From: Solirubrobacter ginsenosidimutans
GTDB taxonomy: Bacteria; Actinomycetota; Thermoleophilia; Solirubrobacterales; Solirubrobacteraceae
NCBI RefSeq assembly: GCF_027587205.1
Contig: NZ_JAPDOD010000021.1
Location: 92,811 to 156,810, forward strand
Length of the DNA: 64,000 nt
Direction of reading: 5' to 3'
The notes under the pieces are model-generated. The model was not told the DNA's origin. It was given only the letters and a program-made list of their open reading frames with translations, and ran no database searches. Each line of letters begins with the position of its first letter. The first letter of the stretch is position 1. A program made the position numbers and the translations under genes. Below are positions 1-10,271 of this stretch, piece after piece.

Positions 1-393
1 CGCGGGAACCTCGCGATCGCCGAGGCCGGCCCGAACGCGGTCGCGACATTCGGCATCGACCGCCGTGGCACGCTGCAGCCGATTGCTCAGGCGGCCACCG
101 GCCAGGCGGCGACCTGCTGGATCGTCGACGTCGGCGGCCGGCTGTACCTGTCCAACGCCGGCAGCGGCACGATCTCGGCCTTTGACGGCGCCCTGCGGCC
201 GGTCGGCGTGACGTCTACCGGCGCCGGCACCGTCGATGCTGCCGGCTCTTCCGACGGGCGCTTCCTCTACGTGCAGACCGGCGCCGCCGGTGGCGTCGAC
301 GCCTTCCGTGTCGGCTCTGACGGCTCGCTCACGCCCGCCGGCTCGGTCGCCGTTCCGGGCGCCGCGGGCGGGGAGGGCATCGCCGCCTCCTGA
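1..393 (+). CDS. Lactonase-like beta-propeller protein, C-terminal part
   Basis: The reading frame is open from base 1 and ends with TGA, so the start lies upstream of the window; 130 codons are visible. The protein shows repeated blade-like units with the pattern of a lactonase family (PF10282, 6-phosphogluconolactonase/carboxymuconate cyclase-like) seven-bladed propeller, for example GRFLYVQTGAAGGVDAFRV followed by GSLTPAGSVAVP. Members are secreted or cytosolic and often of unknown substrate. Its stop codon directly abuts the stop of the convergent MFS gene. The fold call is reasonably safe; the substrate cannot be told from this part. Confidence 0.7.
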   Translation, partial: RGNLAIAEAGPNAVATFGIDRRGTLQPIAQAATGQAATCWIVDVGGRLYLSNAGSGTISAFDGALRPVGVTSTGAGTVDAAGSSDGRFLYVQTGAAGGVDAFRVGSDGSLTPAGSVAVPGAAGGEGIAAS

Positions 394-1662
394 TCACGCG
401 GGCGCGGGACGCTCGTCGCCGACGACGTCGCGTTCGTCGGCGGCGGCGTTCTGGCGCCGCGAGAGCGCGATGAACGGGAGCGCGAGCAGCGAGATCCCGG
501 CGCTGATCAGATACGTGGGCGGATAGCCCCAGACGTCGGCGGCGCGGCCCAGGGCCGGCTGCGTCCAGACGCCGCCGCTGGAGCTCATCAGCGAGTCGAA
601 CGAGAGGATCGTGGCACGCTGGCGCGAGGGGATCAGGCCGTTCATGTACGCCTGGCGGATCGGCATCGTCGCCGCGAACAGCAGCGCCCACACGACCGCG
701 AAGCCGATCGCGGCCCAGAAGGACTCGAAGGTGCCGAGGCCGATCAGGGCCAGCGAGCTGAGCGCCGCGGTGAGCAGCAGCGCCGACGTGCGCCGCTTGA
801 AGCGGGCGCGGATGTAGGGCGCGCAGAGGCCGCCGAGGATCTGGGCGCCGGCGACGATCGCCGCCGAGAGCCCGGCGATCACGTACGCGTGCGGGTCGCC
901 GTAGAGATCGAGCAGGTAGGGCTGCAGCGCGTAGAAGCCGTAGATCCCGATGCCGCCGGTGACCAGCGCCTCCATCATCAGCCACTTCACCGCGGGCACG
1001 CGCCAGCCGTACTCGACCGACGCGGACGCGATCTTGCGCATCTCGCCGAGCGGGCGCCCGCCCTTCTCGGCCTTGAAGCCGATGTCGAACATCAGCCGGA
1101 AGGCGACGACGAACATCACCGCGAGGACCGCCGCGCGCAGGACGAACGGCGCGCCGAGGCTCACCTCCTGGGCGATGACGCCTCCGGCGAGCGAGCCGGT
1201 GAGCATCGCGCCGCCGCCGACCATCTGCCCGCGCCCGAAGACGTCCTCGAGCTCACCGTCGAAGCCGGTCGCGTGCAGCGCGTCGACGAGCCACGCCTCG
1301 ACCGCGCCCGAGAAGAAGGTGAACCCGAGGCCCAGCGCCAACGACGCCAGCGCCCACGCCCAGAACGGCGCGGTGATCTCCCACAGCAGCACGTACGCCA
1401 GCGTCGCGACGGTCAGCGTCACGGTTCCGAGCAGGTAGGACGCGCGCCGTCCGACGGTGTCGGCGACGATCCCCGTCGGCACCTCGAAGAGCACCATGCC
1501 CGCGGTGAAGAACGCGTTGGCCGCGAACGCCTCGAGGTTCGAGAGTCCCGCGTCGAGCAGGAAGATCGTGTTGATCCCCCAGATGAACGACGCCGCCAGC
1601 GTGTTCCCGAGCGTCAGAAGCAGGTAGACGCGTTGGACGGAACGCGGGGTGGGCATCACCAT
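394..1662 (-). CDS. MFS transporter
   Basis: A 422-residue membrane protein with about 12 hydrophobic segments, matching the usual length of major facilitator permeases. The motif after helix 2 (GIVADTVGRRASYLLG) is the MFS loop motif G-x3-D-x2-GRR. The C-terminal half carries a second six-helix bundle and ends in a charged tail. There are two close starts: ATG at 1662 and ATG at 1656. A -10-like CATAAC at 1664-1669 lies 7 nt from 1656, which favours a leaderless start there. It faces the lactonase gene with no gap. The substrate is unknown; drug or sugar export are both possible. Confidence 0.85.
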   Translation of the reverse strand: MVMPTPRSVQRVYLLLTLGNTLAASFIWGINTIFLLDAGLSNLEAFAANAFFTAGMVLFEVPTGIVADTVGRRASYLLGTVTLTVATLAYVLLWEITAPFWAWALASLALGLGFTFFSGAVEAWLVDALHATGFDGELEDVFGRGQMVGGGAMLTGSLAGGVIAQEVSLGAPFVLRAAVLAVMFVVAFRLMFDIGFKAEKGGRPLGEMRKIASASVEYGWRVPAVKWLMMEALVTGGIGIYGFYALQPYLLDLYGDPHAYVIAGLSAAIVAGAQILGGLCAPYIRARFKRRTSALLLTAALSSLALIGLGTFESFWAAIGFAVVWALLFAATMPIRQAYMNGLIPSRQRATILSFDSLMSSSGGVWTQPALGRAADVWGYPPTYLISAGISLLALPFIALSRRQNAAADERDVVGDERPAPA

Positions 1663-1692
1663 GGTTATGGGGACTCGCGGCGGCGGCGTGTC

Positions 1693-3291
1693 TCATCGGT
1701 AGGCGTCCGCGACCGTGCACTCGTAACGGTCGCCGATCACCTCCACCCGCACCGCCGCGCCGAAGCGCGCGGCGAAGTACTCGGCGGCGTCGCCGCGCGG
1801 CGTCACGACCCTGACGACCACCACGTCCGCGGCGTCGTCGGCGTAGTGGGAGCTGACGTAGAAGCCGGCATCACCGAACGCATCGAGGAAACCTCGTCCC
1901 GCCTCGAGCTCGGCCTCGATCGCGTCGTCGACCGTCCGCAGCTGGGCGATCGGATAGGTGGCCTGCTCGACGGACACCGCCTCCGGATGTTTCGTGAGCT
2001 TGCGCAAGGCCGCCAAGTGGGCGTCGAGATCGCGGGTGAAGCGGAAGACGACCCGCGGAGGGTCCGGGTAGACGGCGAGCGGCTGCGAGCCCGCGAAGTC
2101 GTCGGCGTGCTTGCGGAGGTAGGCGTCCAGGCGCTCGTCGTCGACCAGGTCTGAGAGCCGTTTCGCCCAGCGCTCCTCGGCCTGGCTGGTGAGCCGGCCA
2201 CGGTCGAGCTGGCGCTGGACATACGCCGGGTCGGTGGGGAGCCCGCGCATGCGCCGCGCCTCGATCGCCCGCTCCAGGCGCGAGGGCGCGGGCTTCGCCG
2301 GGCACGCCGGGTCGCCGGGGCCCGCCCCGCGCTGCCGGAGCCGCAGGCCGTTGGCGGCGTCGATCACCGGCCGGTCCCCGAGCGGTGCCGTGAGCGCGCC
2401 CGCGAGGGACAGGATCGTCGCGTCGTCGTTCCGCGGCCCGTTGTAGATCCGCTCGACGGCGCCCACCTCGACGTGGTCGGCGAACTCGGTGACCTCGATC
2501 CTGATCGGCTTCGCCCCGCCGCCGCTGTTCCAGCGCACCGTCAGCGCCAGGCCGTCGGGGGCGATCTCATAGCTGGAGGCGGCGGCGCACGAGAGGCTGT
2601 ATTCGTCTCCGATGTACACGGTCAGCTTGAACGCGCCGGCGCCATAGCGCTTGCGGAAGTAGGTCCGCGCGTCGGTGCGCCGCGTGACCACGTCGAGCTC
2701 GACGTAGCCCGCGAAGGCGACCGAGGAGGAAACGAGGTGGAAGCCCGCCTTCGCGAGCGCCTTGCGTTCGCCGTAGACACGATCGTTGAGCCGCTCGAGC
2801 TCGCGCAGGCTGTAGCGCGCTCGCGCGCCGCGCACGTGCTGCGGATCGCGCGCGAGCCGCTTGATCGCGGCGACGTTGCGCGTCACGTCCTTCGTGAACC
2901 GCACCTCGAGATACGGGTCGCGCGGCCAGGCGTCGCGGACGTTCACGCCGCCGTCGACGTCCCGGTGCTCGCGCAGGTAGCGCTCGGCCTTGGCGCCGAG
3001 CTCGAGCTCGTCGCGCAGCTTGAGGTACCGGTTCTCGCGCGGCGTGACCGGGATGTAGCCGACATCGTACTCCCACACACCGCGCGCGACCAGCTCGCGC
3101 ACGTACGGGATGTCATACCGGAACCCGAACTGCGCCCGCTGGCGTGCGAAGTCCTGCAGCCGCGCCACTTCCTGCTCGGCCTGCGTGGCCGGCGGCGGGG
3201 GTGCCAGCTGCCCATGGCACACCCGCTCCTGCGCGCCCGCGGGCGCGGCGAGGATCAGGAAGACGCCAACGGTGAGGACGCTGCGCAGCAT
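1693..3291 (-). CDS. Secreted protein with two copies of a prodomain-like domain
   Basis: A 532-residue protein with a clear signal peptide (MLRSVLTVGVFLILAAPAGAQ). The mature part contains the same unit twice, at about residues 40-230 and 350-530: each has an alpha-helical stretch, then VRFTKDVTRNVAAIKRLA or FRFTRDLDAHLAALRKLT, then a later segment with T-x-R-x-DA-x-x-YF-x-x-R(F/Y)GA and a closing IGD(E/R)Y. The pattern resembles the prodomain of alpha-lytic/streptogrisin-type S1 proteases, but no protease catalytic triad is seen. I infer an extracellular or cell-envelope protein; the function is unknown. It lies between an MFS gene and zwf, all on the minus strand. Confidence 0.75.
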   Translation of the reverse strand: MLRSVLTVGVFLILAAPAGAQERVCHGQLAPPPPATQAEQEVARLQDFARQRAQFGFRYDIPYVRELVARGVWEYDVGYIPVTPRENRYLKLRDELELGAKAERYLREHRDVDGGVNVRDAWPRDPYLEVRFTKDVTRNVAAIKRLARDPQHVRGARARYSLRELERLNDRVYGERKALAKAGFHLVSSSVAFAGYVELDVVTRRTDARTYFRKRYGAGAFKLTVYIGDEYSLSCAAASSYEIAPDGLALTVRWNSGGGAKPIRIEVTEFADHVEVGAVERIYNGPRNDDATILSLAGALTAPLGDRPVIDAANGLRLRQRGAGPGDPACPAKPAPSRLERAIEARRMRGLPTDPAYVQRQLDRGRLTSQAEERWAKRLSDLVDDERLDAYLRKHADDFAGSQPLAVYPDPPRVVFRFTRDLDAHLAALRKLTKHPEAVSVEQATYPIAQLRTVDDAIEAELEAGRGFLDAFGDAGFYVSSHYADDAADVVVVRVVTPRGDAAEYFAARFGAAVRVEVIGDRYECTVADAYR

Positions 3292-3321
3292 GCCCCCACC
3301 GTATGCCCACTTTCTGACCGT

Positions 3322-4737
3322 TTAGGCGTGTCGCGCGGAGAGCTCCCAGCCACGCGGGCCGGTGAGTTGCTGCGCTTCGTCCGGGCCCCAGCTGCCCTGG
3401 GCGTAGGGTTTCGGCGCCGGCGGGTGGGCGAGCAGCGGCGCCGCCACTTCCCAGACACGCTCGACGCCGTCGGCGCGCGTGAAGAGCGTCTGGTCGCCGA
3501 CCAGCGCGTCGTGGAAGAGGCGCTCGTAGGGTGCGAGGAGCTTGTCGCGGTCGGCGGCGCGGACGCCGAAGTCGAGCTCTGACTCCTCGACGGTCAGGTG
3601 CGGGCCGGGCTGCTTGCCGAGGAACTCGAGTGCGATGCCGGGCGGGTCGTGCAGTTCGAAGCGCAGCGCGTTGCGGGCGTCGTGGACCTCCGGGGCGTGC
3701 TCGAAGAGCTGCATCGGCGGCTCCTTGAAGACGACGGTCACGGTTTCGCGCGACACCGCCATCCCCTTGCCGGTGCGCAGGAAGATCGGCACGCCGGCCC
3801 AGCGCCACGAGTCGATCTCCACGCGTGCCGCGACGAACGTCTCGACGCTCGAATCGGGCGCGACGCCCGGCTCGTCGCGGTAGCCGTCGTACTGGCCGTA
3901 GACGACGTCGGCGGGGTCGATCGGCTGCAGCGAAGCGAAGACGTCGCCCGTGCGGTCGCGCAGCGGCTCGGGGGCGAGCGAGACCGGCGGCTCCATCGCG
4001 ACGAACCCGAGCACCTGGAGCAGGTGGGTCGTGACCATGTCCTTCAGGCAGCCGGTCTGCTCGTAGAACCCGGCGCGCCCGACGATCGTCAGTTGCTCCG
4101 GCACGTCGATCTGGATCGAGTCGACGTGGTCGCGGTTGAAGACCGGCTCGATGAACGCGTTGGCAAACCGCAGCGCGAGGATGTTCTGCAGCCCTTCCTT
4201 GCCGAGGAAGTGGTCGATCCGGAAGATCTGGCCCTCGTCGAGCACCTCGTGCAGCCCGGCGTTGAGCGCGCGGGCGGACTCGAGATCGGTGCCGAACGGC
4301 TTCTCCAGGATCACGCGCGTGCGGTCCTTGTCGGCCAGGCCCGCGTCCTGGATCGTCCGCACGACCGAGGCGGCCGCCGACGGCGGGACCGCGAGGTGAA
4401 AGAGCCGCCGCGGAGCGCCGCCGAGCGCGTGCTCCGCCTGCTCGAAGGCCGTCTTGTAGTCACTCGCGTCCTGCGCACGGGCGAACGAGATGATCGCCGC
4501 GAAGCGCTCCCACGCCTCGTCCTCGACCGCGATCCGCGCGTGCTCGTCGAGCGAGTGGCGCACGACCTCCTTGAAGCCGTCGTCGTCGAGATCGTCGAGC
4601 GCCAGCCCGACGATCCGGCACTGCTCGGGCAGCAGGCCGGCGACCATGAGGTGAAAGCAGCCGGGGATCACCATCCGCCGGGCGAGGTCGCCGGTCCCGC
4701 CGACCAACCCGATCACGGTCGCTTCAGGCGTTTGCAT
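3322..4737 (-). CDS. zwf: Glucose-6-phosphate 1-dehydrogenase
   Basis: A 471-residue protein that oxidises glucose-6-phosphate to 6-phosphogluconolactone with NADP, the first step of the oxidative pentose phosphate pathway. The nucleotide-binding motif GGTGDLARRM lies at residues 13-22, and the active-site signature RIDHFLGKE at 173-181, with H176 and K180 as expected for the family. The length fits (usually 470-515). The frame stays open upstream to 5061, but homology begins at MQTPEATVIGLVGG, so ATG at 4737 is chosen; the extra part is antisense to the next gene. It is divergent from the small gene at 4817. No gnd, opcA or pgl neighbour is seen. Confidence 0.95.
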   Translation of the reverse strand: MQTPEATVIGLVGGTGDLARRMVIPGCFHLMVAGLLPEQCRIVGLALDDLDDDGFKEVVRHSLDEHARIAVEDEAWERFAAIISFARAQDASDYKTAFEQAEHALGGAPRRLFHLAVPPSAAASVVRTIQDAGLADKDRTRVILEKPFGTDLESARALNAGLHEVLDEGQIFRIDHFLGKEGLQNILALRFANAFIEPVFNRDHVDSIQIDVPEQLTIVGRAGFYEQTGCLKDMVTTHLLQVLGFVAMEPPVSLAPEPLRDRTGDVFASLQPIDPADVVYGQYDGYRDEPGVAPDSSVETFVAARVEIDSWRWAGVPIFLRTGKGMAVSRETVTVVFKEPPMQLFEHAPEVHDARNALRFELHDPPGIALEFLGKQPGPHLTVEESELDFGVRAADRDKLLAPYERLFHDALVGDQTLFTRADGVERVWEVAAPLLAHPPAPKPYAQGSWGPDEAQQLTGPRGWELSARHA

Positions 4738-4816
4738 CCCGTGACTGTCGCACGGCCGGATGAGTCGCGGCATGGCAGACTCGCCCCTCGACACCTGACG
4801 GCGACAAGGAGGCGGG

Positions 4817-5299
4817 ATGACCGGCAAGGCCGACTTCACCGAGGAGGAATGGACGCGGCTCAAGCGCGCGCCCTTCATCGCGGGCATGGCGATCTCCCTC
4901 TCCGATCCCGGCGGCCCGATCGAGCTCGTCAAGGAGACCGCGGCCGCCTTGCGGGTCGTCACCGAGACGAGCGAGCGCGGCGAGCTGGTCGCTGCGGTCG
5001 GGGCGGAGGCCACCGCGGACGCCAAGGCGCACAAGCGCCCGTTCGGTGACTTCAAGCCCAAGGGCGCGCTCGCGGGTCAGGAGATCCTGGAGGAGCTCGG
5101 AGCGGTCAACGCCATCGTGACCGCCAAGTCGAGCGAGGAGGACGCCGCCGCCTACCGCACCTGGCTCTGGGATGCGGCTCGCGAGGCGGCGAACGCGGCG
5201 AAGGAAGGCGGCTTCTTCGGCTTCCACGCCGTCCGCGTGAGCGAGGGCGAGCAGCGCATGCTCGACAAGCTCGAAGAGGTCCTGGGCTCGACGGGCTAG
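4817..5299 (+). CDS. Small conserved-looking protein of unknown function
   Basis: A 160-residue, acidic, alanine-rich soluble protein. A strong ribosome binding site (AAGGAGG at 4807-4813) precedes the ATG. The sequence predicts alternating helices with no signal peptide or membrane segment, and includes a glycine/phenylalanine patch (GGFFGFHAVRVSEGE) near the C-terminus. I do not recognise a named family. It is transcribed away from zwf across a 79-bp shared promoter region, and its stop is 6 bp before the first palindromic element. Confidence 0.8.
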   Translation: MTGKADFTEEEWTRLKRAPFIAGMAISLSDPGGPIELVKETAAALRVVTETSERGELVAAVGAEATADAKAHKRPFGDFKPKGALAGQEILEELGAVNAIVTAKSSEEDAAAYRTWLWDAAREAANAAKEGGFFGFHAVRVSEGEQRMLDKLEEVLGSTG

Positions 5300-5305
5300 G
5301 TGCTT

Positions 5306-5675
5306 GAAAGTCAACTGCGCCGGGTGGGGGAGGGGTCTCGTCCCAGCCGCCGTGGTCGACCGTGCGCGTTTGAGGCTTCGCGCGCGGGTGTCGATCAGGT
5401 TCGAACTGGTCGAGTTGGCGCGTTGGGGGGTGATGAACAAATGAGTCCTCACAGGACTCATTTGTTCATCACCCCCTCGCGCATGACTTCGTTGCTCGCC
5501 GAAACCGATCACCGGAAGCCCCGGCGCGGATCGGGGTGTCAGCACCACGCCCGTAACTGTCGGTATCCCGGCACGGCGATTCGAGCCAACAGAGCCGAGC
5601 CGCGAGGCGGACTCACGGCAGTCAGCAACGAAGGGCGCGCCACTTCCCCCTCCCCACCCGGCGCAGTTGACTTTC
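5306..5675. repeat. Palindromic dispersed element, copy 1
   Basis: A 370-bp non-coding element that fills the gap between two convergent genes. Its ends are a perfect 24-bp inverted repeat (5306-5329 and 5652-5675), starting GAAAGTCAACTGCGCCGGGT. At its centre is a perfect 24-bp hairpin with a 3-nt loop (5426-5449, 5453-5476). The right arm (5477-5675, 199 bp) is collinear with the right arm of copy 2 (196 bp). The left arm is about 130 bp shorter than that of copy 2, apparently by an internal deletion. There is no transposase, no clear target duplication and no convincing coding frame. It could be a MITE-like element, a bidirectional terminator or a structured RNA. Confidence 0.85.
5426..5476. 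terminator. Perfect 24-bp hairpin at the centre of element copy 1
   Basis: The arms 5426-5449 and 5453-5476 pair perfectly around a CAC loop. The stem begins GGGGGTGATGAAC and its middle is AT-rich compared with the surroundings. No U-tract follows on either strand. It lies between two convergent genes and could stop transcription in both directions, or extrude as a cruciform. The function is inferred; the pairing is seen directly. Confidence 0.6.
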
Positions 5676-5683
5676 GTCCCTCG

Positions 5684-6019
5684 CTAGACCGGGCCTTCGC
5701 CGAACGGCTCGAGGCCCGGGTCGTCGGCGACGGCGCCGACGGCCACCCGCAGCCAGGAGTCCACGCGCGGCTGGACACGTTCGAGCGATTCGAGCTCCTG
5801 CGCCAGCTGCAGCGCGCGGTCCGCGGACTTGTCGCCGAGCCCGCGGGCGACGTCGTCGTCGACGGCGCGCAGCGCGCGCTCGAGGCTCACCCGCAGCGCG
5901 CTGATGCGGGCGTCGATGCGCCGTGCGGTCGCGGCGTAGCCCATGACGCGCTTGCGGTGGCGCGGTTCGATCTTCTCTGGGATCGACGCGAGCAGGCGCT
6001 CGATCTGGGAAGCGTTCAC
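5684..6019 (-). CDS. Small helical protein coupled to sdhB
   Basis: A 111-residue protein starting with GTG at 6019, whose start overlaps the sdhB stop by 3 bases (GTGA), so translation is probably coupled. The sequence is almost all amphipathic helix, rich in Arg, Ala and Leu (for example KRVMGYAATARRIDARISAL), with no membrane segment, signal peptide or metal motif. I do not recognise the family. Being the last gene of a succinate dehydrogenase operon it might be an assembly or accessory factor, but that is inference only. A longer frame extends upstream antiparallel to sdhB and is not used. Confidence 0.65.
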   Translation of the reverse strand: MNASQIERLLASIPEKIEPRHRKRVMGYAATARRIDARISALRVSLERALRAVDDDVARGLGDKSADRALQLAQELESLERVQPRVDSWLRVAVGAVADDPGLEPFGEGPV

Positions 6020-6749
6020 GAGCGGCGGGCCTTCCGGAAATCGCGATTGAGCATCGCGATGAAATCTATGCTGATCTCCTTCGGGCAGGCGGCGGAGCAT
6101 TCGCGATGGTTGGTGCAGGAGCCGAAGTGCTCCTCCATCTGCTCGACCATCGCGAGCGTGCGCTTCGCGCGCTCGGGCTGGCCCTGGGGGAGCGTGTTGA
6201 GATGGGCGAGCTTGGCCGCGGTGAAGAGCTGGCCGGCGCCGTTGGGGCACGCGGCGACGCAGGCGCCGCAGCCGATGCAGGTCGCCGCGTCCATCGCGCG
6301 GTCGGCGTCCTCCTTCGGGACCGCGATCAGGTTCGCGTCCGGCGCGGAGCCCGTGGGCGCGGTGATGAACCCACCCGCCTCGATGATGCGATCGAACGCG
6401 GACCGGTCGACCACCAGGTCCTTGACGATCGGGAAGCCGGCGGAGCGGAACGGCTCGACCACGACCGTGTCCCCGTCGTTGAAGCGCCGCAGGTGCAGCT
6501 GGCAGGTCGCCGTGCCCTTCTGCGGCCCGTGCGCCTGGCCGTCGATCATCAGCCCGCACGCGCCGCAGATCCCTTCGCGGCAGTCGGACTCGAAGGCCAC
6601 CGGCTCGCGCCCGCCGGCGGTCAGCCCCTCATTCAGGAGATCGAGCAGCTCCGGGAAGGACATCTCCTCGGTGGCATCGTCGATCTGGTAGGTCTCGAAG
6701 TCACCCGGGGCGTCGGGCCCGGTCTGGCGCCACACGCGCAGCGTCAGCT

Positions 6750-6753
<4 letters not shown>
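6016..6753 (-). CDS. sdhB: Succinate dehydrogenase / fumarate reductase iron-sulfur subunit
   Basis: A 245-residue electron-transfer subunit that passes electrons from the FAD subunit to the quinone site. The [2Fe-2S] ligands are C58, C63, C66 and C84; the [4Fe-4S] cluster motif [12 protein letters not shown] gives C159, C162, C165 and C169; the third cluster has C213, C219 and C223 in [13 protein letters not shown]. This form, with an N-terminal ferredoxin fold and short tail, fits the type found with a single five-helix membrane subunit. The ATG at 6753 overlaps the sdhA stop (ATGA), so the genes are translationally coupled. Confidence 0.95.
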
Positions 6754-8660
<1,907 letters not shown>

Positions 8661-8665
8661 GGGGC

Positions 8666-9346
8666 TCAATTGACCACTCCGAACAGGACGGCGAGCGGGA
8701 AGGACACGTTGCCGAGGACGATCACCCCGGCGAAGACGGTCGCGAACTGGCGCCGCCAGGGCCGCGTCCAGCCCATGCTCTGGAACAGGCTCCACGCGCC
8801 GTGGTAGAGGTGCACGCCCAGCGCGAGGTTCGCGACGATGTAGACGATCGCCACCGGCACGCGCTCGAAGCTCGTGATGACGTTGTGGTACGGGTCGCCG
8901 CTGACGAAATCGGGGTTCGCCGGCCCCCACGTCAGGTCGAGCAGATGGAAGATGACGAAGAGGATCACGATGATCCCCGTCCAGCGCATCGTCCGGCTCG
9001 CGAAGTCCGCGGCGACGTAGTCGCGCTTGGAGCGATACGCCTCCGGCCGCGCCCGCCGGTTGATCATCGTCAGCTGGTAGGCGGTGACGATGTGCGCGGT
9101 GACCGCACCGAGCAGCGTGATCCGCACCGCCCACAGCAGCACCTGACGCGGTAGGGCCGGCTCGCCCACCTCGCGCAGCCAGTGGCTGTAGTTGTCCAGC
9201 GCGGTCGCCCCGAAGTAGATCTTCAGGTTCCCGACCATGTGGGCGAGGATGAACGCCATCAGCACCATCCCGCTGATGGCCATCACGTACTTCTTACCGA
9301 CCGCCGTTGAGTAGAGCGACGGCCGCGTTCCGAGCGCGGCGCTCAT
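8666..9346 (-). CDS. sdhC: Succinate dehydrogenase cytochrome b subunit, five-helix type
   Basis: A 226-residue integral membrane anchor with five predicted transmembrane helices, the layout of the Bacillus/Bacteroides-type (type B) complex in which one protein binds two hemes b. Candidate axial ligands are H36 (AHMVGN), H85 (TAHIV), H134 (FHLLDLTWG) and H179 or H182 (GVHLYHGAW). It opens the sdhC-sdhA-sdhB-small gene operon and is divergent from the flavin oxidoreductase gene, with 65 bp between the two starts. No separate sdhD is present, as expected for this type. Confidence 0.93.
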   Translation of the reverse strand: MSAALGTRPSLYSTAVGKKYVMAISGMVLMAFILAHMVGNLKIYFGATALDNYSHWLREVGEPALPRQVLLWAVRITLLGAVTAHIVTAYQLTMINRRARPEAYRSKRDYVAADFASRTMRWTGIIVILFVIFHLLDLTWGPANPDFVSGDPYHNVITSFERVPVAIVYIVANLALGVHLYHGAWSLFQSMGWTRPWRRQFATVFAGVIVLGNVSFPLAVLFGVVN

Positions 9347-9399
9347 GTGCCAGCGATCCTAGCCCGCAGGGTGTGGACTAACCGGTTACGCCGTGCCGG

Positions 9400-9405
9400 G
9401 ATAAT
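9400..9405 (+). promoter_or_regulatory. -10 element for a leaderless flavin oxidoreductase gene
   Basis: GATAAT lies 6 nt before the GTG at 9412. With no room for a ribosome binding site, transcription probably starts at or next to the start codon. The same spacing is seen before several other genes here. Confidence 0.5.
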
Positions 9406-9411
9406 CGGCGG

Positions 9412-10254
9412 GTGGACCTCGGTGTGCATCTCCCGCTGCTGGCGTTCGCCGGCGAGCCGTTGTCCGCGGAGCGCGTCGGCGACGTCGCGGAGACCGCGCG
9501 GGAGTGCGGGTTCGCCGCCCTCGCGGCCAACGACCATCTCGTCTTCCAGCGCCCGTGGCTGGACGGGCCGACGGCGCTCGCGAGCGTGATCGAGCGCTCG
9601 GGTTCCATGACCCTGGCGACGACCGCCTCGCTCGCCGTCGTCCGCGGTCCGGTCGCCGTGGCCAAGGCGCTCGCCGCCACCGACCTGCTCTCCGGCGGCC
9701 GGTTGATCGCGGCCATCGGGGCGGGCTCGTCGCGGCACGACTACGAAGCGGTGGGAATCCCGTTCGAGGAGCGCTGGGCGCGCTACGACGAGGCGCTGAA
9801 GGCGCTGCGCGCCCTCCTGGAGGGCACCGGCATCCCGCTGTGGGTGGCGAGCTGGGGCTCGAAGGCCGGCCTCCGGCGCGTGGCCGCGGCGGGCGACGGC
9901 TGGCTGGCGTCGGCGTACAACACGACGCCGGAGCGCTTCGCCGCCGGGTTGACGCAGCTCGGGGACGTCCCCAACGCGCTGGCCACGATGTGGACGTGGG
10001 TCACGGACGACCGCGCGAGCGCCGAGCGGATGCTGCGCGACGTCCTGGCGCCGATGCTGGGCCGGGAGCCGGAGGTGCTGCGCGCGACGACCTGCATCGG
10101 CTCACCCGAGCACTGCGCCGAGCTGCTCTCGCGCTACGCGCAAGCCGGGTGCCGGCGCGTCTACCTGTGGCCGCTCGGCGATGAACGACGGCAGGTGGAG
10201 CGGATCGCCGCCGCCTACCCGCCCAGCCCGGATCCACCGATCATCCACGATTGA
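9412..10254 (+). CDS. LLM-class flavin-dependent oxidoreductase
   Basis: A 280-residue single-domain luciferase-like monooxygenase (TIM barrel binding F420 or FMN). It opens with VDLGVHLPLLAFAG, has the early FAALAANDHLVF strand/loop typical of the family, and later TLATTASLAVVRGPVAVAKALAA-type barrel sequence. It starts with GTG at 9412 without a ribosome binding site. The 3' end overlaps the convergent LysR gene by 14 bp, inside a long palindrome. Substrate unknown; F420-dependent enzymes are common in this phylum. Confidence 0.85.
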   Translation: MDLGVHLPLLAFAGEPLSAERVGDVAETARECGFAALAANDHLVFQRPWLDGPTALASVIERSGSMTLATTASLAVVRGPVAVAKALAATDLLSGGRLIAAIGAGSSRHDYEAVGIPFEERWARYDEALKALRALLEGTGIPLWVASWGSKAGLRRVAAAGDGWLASAYNTTPERFAAGLTQLGDVPNALATMWTWVTDDRASAERMLRDVLAPMLGREPEVLRATTCIGSPEHCAELLSRYAQAGCRRVYLWPLGDERRQVERIAAAYPPSPDPPIIHD

Positions 10255-10271
10255 TCGGTGGATCCGGGCTG
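10224..10271. terminator. Bidirectional hairpin shared by two overlapping 3' ends
   Basis: A perfect 20-bp inverted repeat (10224-10243 and 10252-10271, 8-nt loop) covers the last codons of both convergent genes. Both proteins therefore end in nearly the same residues (SPDPPI). It probably serves as a terminator in both directions. Confidence 0.7.

Noticed and set aside
4738..5061. N-terminal extension of zwf to 579 codons
   Set aside because: The added part lies on the opposite strand of the divergent small gene and has no similarity to the enzyme; family homology starts at ATG 4737.
5306..5675. Palindromic element as an ordinary insertion sequence
   Set aside because: No transposase frame and no target duplication; the longest frames within it have no domain and owe their similarity between copies to shared DNA.
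5300..6691. A 463-codon frame running through the palindromic element and sdhB region
   Set aside because: It is antisense to sdhB and has no ribosome binding site or domain.
8661..9134. N-terminal extension of sdhA
   Set aside because: It would overlap most of sdhC on the same strand; the family start motif is at 8660.
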